From: Ampelomyces quisqualis
Taxonomy: Eukaryota > Ascomycota > Dothideomycetes > Pleosporales > Phaeosphaeriaceae
NCBI GenBank assembly: GCA_018398575.1
Contig: JAGTXZ010000020.1
Coordinates: 1,550,001-1,614,000 of the forward strand
DNA: 64,000 nucleotides
Reading direction: 5' to 3'
This document shows positions 57,477-64,000 of the stretch, piece by piece. A program made the position numbers and the translations under genes. Under the pieces are notes generated by a model. That model saw only the letters and a program-made list of their open reading frames with translations. It was not told the origin of the DNA and did no database searches. How positions within the stretch are numbered: position 1 is the first letter of the stretch; the number at the start of each line of letters is the position of its first letter.

Positions 57477-59295
57477 ATGACTTCCACCGGCATCAGCTAC
57501 GAGCGGAGTCCTGCAACACTGGAGAAGGCAGAGAATGTTCTTTGTACATTGTCCCCCGATCGCGACCGTTCAAGTGCTTACACATATATGCAGTCGAGCA
57601 GACCAACAGCAGTGGTCGATCTACTGATGAGTTCACCTGGACAGAGGAGGAAGAGAAGAAAGTTCGTCGCAAGCTGGATAGGGTCATTGTGCCTCTTACA
57701 ACATTTCTCTACTTGTTATGCTTTCTTGACCGGTAAGACACGCGCTCATTTTCTGGATCTACCGTTACTAAGTTCACCTCAGCACAAACATTGGCAATGC
57801 GCGTATACAGGGTATGGGAGCAGAGCTTGGCCTCAACACCGGTGTGAGATTTAACTGGGTCACATCGATTTTCTACATTGTGTACATGTTTGTCGAAGTG
57901 CCGAGCAACGTCATCCTGAAGATGATTGGACCCAAGTACTACCTTCCTCTGCTTGTGGTCGGCTTCGGATTCGTCTCCATGTGCACTGCATTCGTCCACA
58001 AGTTCGAGACTTTGTTGGTCGCAAGAGCTTTCCTTGGTGTGTTCGAGGGAGGTGTGATGCCGCAAGTAAGCGCTTTTCTGACTGGAGGACTTCCTGCTAA
58101 CATTGGTCGATCAGTGGTCTCGCCTTCTTTATCACATGCTTCTATAAGCGTAACGAACTGTTATTCCGTATCGGCATTTACGTCTCCGCAGCTTCCATGG
58201 CTGGTGCTTTCGGTGGGCTTTTAGCCACTGGGTGAGTTTGCGCGTATCTGCACGTTTAAGTTAAGACTAAGGGTCATCTAGGCTTGCCCGCATTCCTCCA
58301 TGGGGAATCGAATCGATGCGCATCTACACATGGCGCAACATATTCTTCTTCGAGGGACTATTCACGGTCCTCGTAGGTCTTGGAGCGCCCTTCTTGATGC
58401 CCACATGCCCATCGGAATGTTGGTTCCTCAACGAGCGTGAGCGCATGATTGCCACCCAGCGGTTGGTGTCGAAGAGCGGAGCCGACGAGAACGAGAGGGT
58501 TGAAGTTCACCACGTCAGGCGTGCCATGCTGAACATCACGAACTACTTCTGCGCTTTGGGCTTTTTCTTCATCAACATCACTGTGCAGGGTATCTCACTG
58601 TTCCTGGTAAGCTGCTTTCCTTTCAAAACAGGTTTCTTTGCTGACAGTAAGAAAAGCCTACGATTCTGAGGGATCTTGGTTGGACGGCCACAAAGGCTCA
58701 ACTGTACTCTGTACCGCCCTACATCTGCGCTTGCCTCGTGGCTATCGGAGTTGCTTTCGTTTCTGACAAGACAAATCGCCGCGGCCTATACCTCGCCATT
58801 TTCACACTTCCTGCGATTGCAGGTTTCGCGATCATGCGATGGGCAACAGATCCCGACGTGCGTTATGGTGGCATTTTCTTGATCACCATCGGCGCGTTCC
58901 CTGGTGGTCCGGGTTTCCTAGCATGGGCGGCAAACAATGCAGCTGGCCCAGCAGTGCGCTCCGTATCTACTGCATACGTTGTAACACTAGGAACAGCTGG
59001 TGGTATTTTGGCTACTTGGTAAGTACAATGTCCCAAGCAACACTCCGCTACAGCCATGTCTTAACCATTCGACAGGACCTACATCTCCACAGATGCGCCA
59101 AAGTACCCCACGGGGCACACCATCAATCTTTGCGGCCAGATCGGCGTTTTCATTCTCTCCGTCTGCTGCATCGCATACTGCAAGTGGGAGAATAGGCAGC
59201 GTGCCTCTGGTAAGCGCGACCACCGCCTCAACGGCACAGAGGCCCAAGTCAAGGACCTTGGCTACAGACACCCTGAGTTCCGACTAATGCACTAG
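57477..59295 (+). CDS. MFS transporter of the allantoate permease (Dal5/anion:cation symporter) family
   Basis: Proton-coupled uptake of organic anions such as allantoate, nicotinate or related acids. Exons 57477-57543, 57594-57732, 57783-58061, 58115-58231, 58282-58606, 58657-59018 and 59076-59295 give 502 aa. Landmarks: FTWTEEEEKKVRRKLDRVIV before TM1; LYLLCFLDRTNIGNARIQGM, the ACS-family TM1 signature; FNWVTSIFYIVYMFVEVPSN; RAFLGVFEGGVMPGLAFFIT; FYKRNELLFRIGIYVSAASM; PECWFLNERE-like SECWFLNERERMI in the central loop; and FLAWAANNAAGPAVRS in TM8-9. Intron 3 starts GCAAGT: only this GC donor (58062) gives the family motif EGGVMPG in frame, whereas the nearby GTAAGC shifts the frame. All introns are 50-57 nt, many with CTAAC or CTTAC branch sites. 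Exon 1 is inferred from a phase-1 junction. Substrate unknown. Confidence 0.88.
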
Positions 59296-59763
59296 TTGGG
59301 AATTGTCGGTGGACACCATATCAATGTTTCGTTCTTCTTGATAGTTGGAGGCTTTATGTTATAAATAGCGTTTATCAGGGAAATCAACTTTTCCTCTCGA
59401 AGCCGATGTTGCACCGCGATACACTTCACACTTATCAGTGCTGACTCGTTTCATAACCCATGATATGGTCCATGCTGACGCACACCTTCAATATCGAGCG
59501 AGGTCATGCTTCTCTCTACTCTTGAGAGCAGAATGCGGAGAAGCTGCCGTAGATAATATCGGCACTCTCTCGGACGCGATCTGTACGCTCATTAGGCCAC
59601 TTTCTTATTTCGCAGCATTGCAATACTTTCCATCAATGCTACAGGCTAACGTCCAGTCCAATATGTACCTCGGATTTAATCTGAAAACAATAATTATTAG
59701 GGGTACTGGTACCGTAGGACAGCCAAGTCTAGGCGCGCGCATGGTCAGATGAACTGGCACCAC
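59296..59763. other. Transporter 3' region, nothing recognised
   Basis: About 470 bases with no recognised gene. A 104-codon frame at 59438-59752 has no motif. Confidence 0.35.
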
Positions 59764-59985
59764 TCACCACGCCATTCCTCTGCCTAATTCCTCGGCATAT
59801 GGGAAGCGGGAGCCGAAGAAGTTCGAGCTGCTAGCAGCATGTTCAATCCAAGAGACAAGAAATGCACCTGGGCAGTACTCTTTTACGCGCGCTCTCAGTT
59901 TTACAACACGCTTCTTGTCGCCATTGTCGGTAGGGCTCGCCACCTCTATCTCCGACTGAGGGACCTGCCAAATTACCCTATACAT
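59764..59985 (-). CDS. Possible small protein or gene fragment (73 aa)
   Basis: ATG 59985 opens MYRVIWQVPQSEIEV, continuing with KRVVKLRARVKEYCPGAFLV and ending GSRFPYAEELGRGMAW. The composition looks coding, but no family is recognised and no signal peptide is present. It faces away from the HET pseudogene, whose start codon is only 27 bp away. It may be the end of an older gene broken by rearrangement. Confidence 0.25.
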   Translation of the reverse strand: MYRVIWQVPQSEIEVASPTDNGDKKRVVKLRARVKEYCPGAFLVSWIEHAASSSNFFGSRFPYAEELGRGMAW

Positions 59986-60012
59986 TTTTGACACATCTCA
60001 AGTGATAGTGAC

Positions 60013-60760
60013 ATGGCCTCTACACAGGCCGATACTAGTCGTGCCGGCAAATTCTACAAGCACCAGCCTCTCGATCTCAAAAAGCATCGGATTCGTCTGG
60101 TCAAACTGCGCAATTTATCTGAACACACAATGTACTATCGTCTTATAACTTTCGACTTTGCGAGTGCCCCATAGTACGTTGCTCTATCATACACGTGGGG
60201 AGAAGATCGTCCGACTGGATTTGTCAGCATTGATGGCAAAAAGTTCGAAGTTCAAATGAACCTGTTCAACTTCCTAAGGACTTATGAGTCGGATGATAAC
60301 CTATGGATTGATAGCATCTGTATCAACCAATCGAACCCTGAAGAGAAGAGCCATCAAATTAGAATGATGTGGAAGATTTACAGCCGAAGGGATCTCGTGC
60401 TGGTCTGGCTGCGGAATGAACCAACCTGTCCTGCCTCGATACAACAGGCAGCTTTAAATTTCAACAATAGGGTTCAATCGTATCTTAAGAATGGTCACCA
60501 CGAAAATGGCGCCAGTGACGAAAGAACAAAATCGGTTGGCTAACCCTCGCCCTGCTGCATATCTCATATTTTGACCGACTCAAAGTGCCGGATCCAAAAG
60601 AGCTTAGCATCACCATCATCACCGCCTAAACGCATCTATAGCCGCCAGCAGCAGACAGCGTTAGCTCAGTCTATTTTCATCGCATCACAGGATTACTACA
60701 GCGATGCGCCGGTCATTTCGAGGTTGACAAGTCTATTGGTCAAGTCCGCCTGGTTATGAT
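60013..60760 (+). pseudogene. HET-domain (heterokaryon incompatibility) gene, broken
   Basis: Frame from ATG 60013 reads into a HET domain: HRIRLVKLRNLSE, then after a stop VALSYTWGEDRP, then LWIDSICINQSNPEEKSHQI and RMMWKIYSRRDLVLVWL. These are the three hallmark HET motifs. TAG at 60172-60174 interrupts the frame just before YVALSYTWG, in the same frame as both halves, so it is a point-mutation stop, not a frameshift. The frame stops again at about 60541. Beyond that, LTLALLHISYFDRL (a HET-family region normally followed by W and QE) is readable in another frame and soon decays. HET proteins in ascomycetes trigger non-self recognition and cell death after fusion with an incompatible strain. 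This copy cannot make a full product. Confidence 0.8.
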
Positions 60761-61084
60761 TTCTCATGAACCACTTTAAGTGCTTTCTAGCAGAAGCCTT
60801 CTTAGTGAACACTCGAGATGGCCGCATTTTAACCGCGCGTTTTTCCATGACATTCGAAGTTTCATGTAAGCGCTGAGGTAATTCCTTCTCTGAGGATGTG
60901 CCGCAATATTACCACGCAGAAGCTGTGTGGGTACATAAGACAAGAAGATATTACTACGGATCTGTATGGCAACAATTCAATTAGCAATTTACAGATATCA
61001 GACCTCTCTTCTTAAGCGATTCGCATACATCACATCGTTTTACGTTTTCGACAAATCTCATGCCCCAAAACCTTCACGTCGACA
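60761..61084. other. Short gap between two pseudogenes
   Basis: About 320 bases without recognised coding sequence; may include decayed 3' parts of the HET gene. Confidence 0.35.
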
Positions 61085-61696
61085 ATGCCTGGCTATGGAT
61101 ACAAGGTTAAGATTCAATACACACTGGGAATGCAGGACCCTATGATGGGTAATGAGACGAGATATCACAATGTCCTCTTTGTCAAGACGCAAGCAGACGG
61201 AGGAGGACAAATTTTTCACGTCACTGGTGATCTGGTCTCGGGTATGAGGTATGAAAACAAACCAGGACGAAACCCAGAACTGTCTCAGACCTACCATGCA
61301 AAGACATAACTCGGACATATCCGCCTCGAAGACTACCCAGCGCGTTTGGACCAAGTGCTGCGGACAGTGCCGCTACCTCATCGTCAGAGGGCATTCAATC
61401 CTAAGACCATGGCCACTGAGCAAATCAAACCAAACGGCACATTCTACGAATCCAATAAGCAGAAACCACCATAAATCAAATGTACCGAATGGACCGAACA
61501 ACGGGCCCTTCCAGCGTTGTATCAGTATCAGTTGCTGCACAACGATCTAGATCAAGCTCCATTAAGGGGAGGTAGTAGCCAAGCGCAGACTGCCCAAGTC
61601 GCGACCACTGCTGCGGCGGCGAGTACAGGTTGGGTATGGGACAAAGATAAGAAGAGTTACCGTTACTGGAACGGGCAGGAGTGGGTTTGGCAGTAA
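61085..61696 (+). pseudogene. Unknown protein gene with two in-frame TAA stops
   Basis: One reading frame runs from ATG 61085 to the TAA at 61694-61696 (204 codons including the stop) but is cut by TAA at 61307-61309 and 61472-61474. All three segments look coding: YKVKIQYTLGMQDPMMG, FVKTQADGGGQIFHVTGDLV and RYENKPGRNPELSQTYHAK before the first stop; LGHIRLEDYPARLDQVLRTV and RQRAFNPKTM between the stops; and IKCTEWTEQRALPALYQYQ, then GWVWDKDKKSYRYW with NGQEWVWQ at the end. I do not know the family. No GT donor lies before either stop to allow splicing. Both stops could come from CAA by C-to-T change, as in RIP. Programmed readthrough is unlikely but not excluded. Confidence 0.6.
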
Positions 61697-61915
61697 TGTG
61701 CTTGGGAAATGACTGGCTAACTACAACGCGACTTGGTGAATCATGGTTGAAAGTTAAGACAGGTTGAGACAGGTTGTTATGAACCTCTGTAGGAATCAAC
61801 TCTTGTATTGCTCGTTTATTCTAGATTAGTCTCCCTGTGGGAGAACTCAGTTGGATGGCTCTGTGATTAGCAAGCTGAAACATACCAGAGAGCCAGCAAA
61901 TGTGAATGTCAACGC

Positions 61916-62794
61916 TCAGAGTATTAGGTCTCGATGCACCAGTTGCATGACTGCCGCTTCACTGAGCCAAGGTTCAATTATTTCTTCGATGCGCTGGGAC
62001 CAGTCGTCGTCCCATTGTACGCATTGCAGAGCAGCGAAGTATTCCCAATACACCGGGAACCAGCCAGCCTCCTCCCAATCTATTAGACTGACCGTTAAGC
62101 CCTGTAATTTATCCTGATGCACTATCACATTCTTCCTTTGCAGATCTGAATGCGTCAAGACAGGCTTATGACCAACTAATGTCCTTCCAAGATTCCTCTC
62201 ATAGAAGTCTGCCTTAAAACTATGTCTTTTCATTTGTGCCCAAGCAGACCGTAGCCGCTTTACCAACGCCACATTGAACTGGTCTTCTGAGTCGAATGGA
62301 CCACAGATTTCTTTGTCGACATCGGGACTGTAGAACAGATAATGGTGGAACCGGCCTTGGTCGATGCTTCCATAGAGCGAAGCAGCTGGGAGGTTTAAGA
62401 CTGATGTGATGATTCCTTTCAATATGGCACATATGTTGGATTTTTCAGAGTCCTTGAGGGTAGGCCACAATTGATCCAGTGGCACGCCAGGCATGCGCTG
62501 CATGATCAGGCAGACATGGCCCGTGCTTGCTATACGATACATTGCGTGCAGTTTCGGCAATCCATGGCAAGCTTCTAGGTGGTGCTCGAGAAATAGAAGT
62601 ACCTGGCCTTCGATCTCCTTAACACCCCGACCATATTTGACAATGAAGTGAGGCTCGACCGCGACCACTCTGTGATAGGATGTATCGTCCTGAAATACGG
62701 CTGTTGATTCGAAGAAACGAGATTCGCTAGGTAGAGGGGCCGGTAGTAGGTCAGGCGGTTTGAGATAGGGTAGTTGAGCAGGCGCCCAAGCCAT
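61916..62794 (-). CDS. Aminoglycoside-phosphotransferase-like kinase (APH family)
   Basis: Single exon, 292 aa. The frame is open to 62827 but the first ATG is 62794 (GATCATGGCT), giving MAWAPAQLPYLKPPDLL. The kinase-like fold is complete: HFIVKYGRGV with the ATP-binding Lys (about residue 58), the hinge VCLIMQRMPGVPLDQLW, the Brenner motif LTHSDLQRKNVIV (H-x-D-x4-N, catalytic Asp and metal-binding Asn), and LIDWEEAGWFPVYWEY, the DFG-equivalent D plus the W-P-x-Y-W-E-Y typical of fungal APH members. Filamentous fungi carry many of these; they are not antibiotic-resistance genes by default and their substrates are mostly unknown. It is intact, unlike the two pseudogenes beside it. Confidence 0.85.
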   Translation of the reverse strand: MAWAPAQLPYLKPPDLLPAPLPSESRFFESTAVFQDDTSYHRVVAVEPHFIVKYGRGVKEIEGQVLLFLEHHLEACHGLPKLHAMYRIASTGHVCLIMQRMPGVPLDQLWPTLKDSEKSNICAILKGIITSVLNLPAASLYGSIDQGRFHHYLFYSPDVDKEICGPFDSEDQFNVALVKRLRSAWAQMKRHSFKADFYERNLGRTLVGHKPVLTHSDLQRKNVIVHQDKLQGLTVSLIDWEEAGWFPVYWEYFAALQCVQWDDDWSQRIEEIIEPWLSEAAVMQLVHRDLIL

Positions 62795-63594
62795 GATCGC
62801 TTCGAGCTGTACATAGTAAGTTATCAAGTGTTAGTAGTGGGTTACTTGCCTCTACAGCTGTAATAAAAAAAGTAATTTGTGTACGGTCGTCAGTCGGAGC
62901 AGGTCAAGACATGGTCGCCGACCTCCTCGCGCGTCTTTGTAGCAATCATTTGGGTCCCGCAACTTACTCCTTAGAACAGACACAGTGATTGCATGAGCGG
63001 ATCCATCGTGAGCCCGATGGCTCGCGGGATTTCGGGGGCGGAGGGAGAAATGGCTCCGCTCAAGAGTCAAGAGTCTACTTTGCATCGTGGAACCCAAGTC
63101 AGTCTAGGAAGGGTAGCCCCTTGAGCTGCACTCGTTCAACAGTTTTGCGGCAGAACGCAAAATATCACCTATCAGATCGAGCGCTGCATGGGGCCAACAT
63201 AGGGCGCGTACTTTAGCATGCAGGGCGTAGTGCGTGAGCAGAGGGTTCGATCGTGACTGGTAAGATGCAGCTATCTGTAGTGTGATGGCTTGTAAAGAAG
63301 CTTGAAGTCTGCCAGCAAAGACGATGACGTTCGGTTTGGTTGTCGTGACACTCGTGGTCGTTCAGAGGGTCGACTCCAAGCAGCACTGCGGTGCTCGCGA
63401 CCAACACCAACTCAGGCTGCTGGCCGTGGCCTTGTACGCAGAAGTGACACCGCGTGATGACCCCGTTTCCACTGAGCAGCGGGGAAATAGTGCCAGTCCG
63501 AGTCGTGTGTTTGAAATTGCAGTTAGCGTCATATTCTTCTACCATGTGGCCACGACGCTGAAGACCCGATCGTACCTAACGTGGTCTGATGTAA
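62795..63594. other. Intergenic upstream of the APH-like gene, nothing recognised
   Basis: About 800 bases. Frames at 62852-63097, 62989-63216 and 63213-63545 are short, on different strands, and show no motif. Confidence 0.35.
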
Positions 63595-64000
63595 GCCGCA
63601 GTCCCACCTGAAGAGAGCACTCATGGCCGGCTTCTATCTGATGTAATCCCCGAGACGAACCACACCGACGAAATTGTGCGTGCTTACTACCCTGACGAGG
63701 CATTGCTGGTGTCAGGTGATGCCGCGGATCCAATGTGCTGCAGCGACAGCTGCAGCCACCAACATCAGCGTTGCGCACTAGCAGTCGCTCCACCACAATT
63801 TTGGTCTTCTAGATCAAGCAAATTCCCCGTGGAAAACGTTGACCTACTGCAAGCGGTAAGTATCTGTGTGCCTCTCGTACAGTACAATTGCGGGCCGGAG
63901 CTGGCATACCCCTCGATTCGCAAAACATACCGTTCTCCATGCCGCTCATCTGGCGCACGGAAAAGAACGCAGTGGCTTCAGCGAGTCGCGCGAGCTCTAA
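63595..64000 (+). other. Open frame running off the right edge (no start seen)
   Basis: After a TAA at 63592-63594 the plus-strand frame stays open to base 64000, about 135 codons, including DVIPETNHTDEIVRAYYPDE and SRSSKFPVENVDLLQA. It could be an exon entered through the acceptor GCAG at about 63598-63601. A GTAAGT at about 63859 could equally be a donor. Cys-rich SCSHQHQRC occurs in the middle. No family recognised; may be chance. Confidence 0.25.

Overview
This is nuclear DNA of a filamentous ascomycete. Genes are intron-poor, and the introns that can be traced are mostly 47-67 nt with CTAAC/CTGAC/CTTAC branch sites. The gene set is a fungal housekeeping set. A HET-domain remnant, RIP-like AT-rich repeat remnants and the general character of the proteins point to Pezizomycotina, probably Dothideomycetes (Pleosporales-like). 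The class assignment is inference, because no marker gene was compared.

Layout. Bases 1-4325 are an AT-rich block of mutated retrotransposon. Translating the minus strand shows a stop-riddled Gypsy-type gag with a decayed zinc knuckle and a decayed aspartic-protease motif; the rest of pol would lie off the left edge. From about 4330 the base composition turns normal abruptly and dense coding sequence begins. The genes are: a tiny GPI-anchored-type protein (+), DNA polymerase delta subunit 2 (+), a BEM3-type PX-PH-RhoGAP (-), mitochondrial ribosomal protein uS13m (-), a membrane-anchored ER cyclophilin (+), the DED1 RNA helicase (+), the INO80 subunit Ies1 (+), a Net1/Dnt1-type nucleolar protein (-) and a divergent unknown protein (+).

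The middle part (28.5-38.2 kb) is more accessory: a small secreted protein (-), a tannase/feruloyl esterase (-), an MFS transporter (+), a ~157-bp degenerate tandem repeat and an unknown protein with three RanBP2-like zinc fingers (-). Next come mitochondrial IF2 (-), a metacaspase with a Q/H-rich prodomain (-), a very long SEC7-PH ARF exchange factor (-) and the CBS-domain protein Sds23 (+). The promoter region between the last two carries seven 37-bp repeats, each with the palindrome TCACGTGA.

The right end (53.8-64 kb) is gene-poor. It holds an allantoate-permease-type MFS transporter with a probable GC-AG intron, a HET-domain pseudogene with an in-frame stop, a second pseudogene with two in-frame TAA codons, an aminoglycoside-phosphotransferase-like kinase (-) and an open frame running off the edge.

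I found no operon-like system, CRISPR array, tRNA or biosynthetic gene cluster core. The most unusual points are the TCACGTGA repeat array, the exon-intron boundary duplicated inside the DED1 intron, the three zinc fingers with different last-loop lengths, the His-Asp repeat in Ies1, and the point-mutation decay at both ends. Exon boundaries below were worked out by hand from splice sites, reading phase and conserved protein motifs; all multi-exon models given add up to whole codons.
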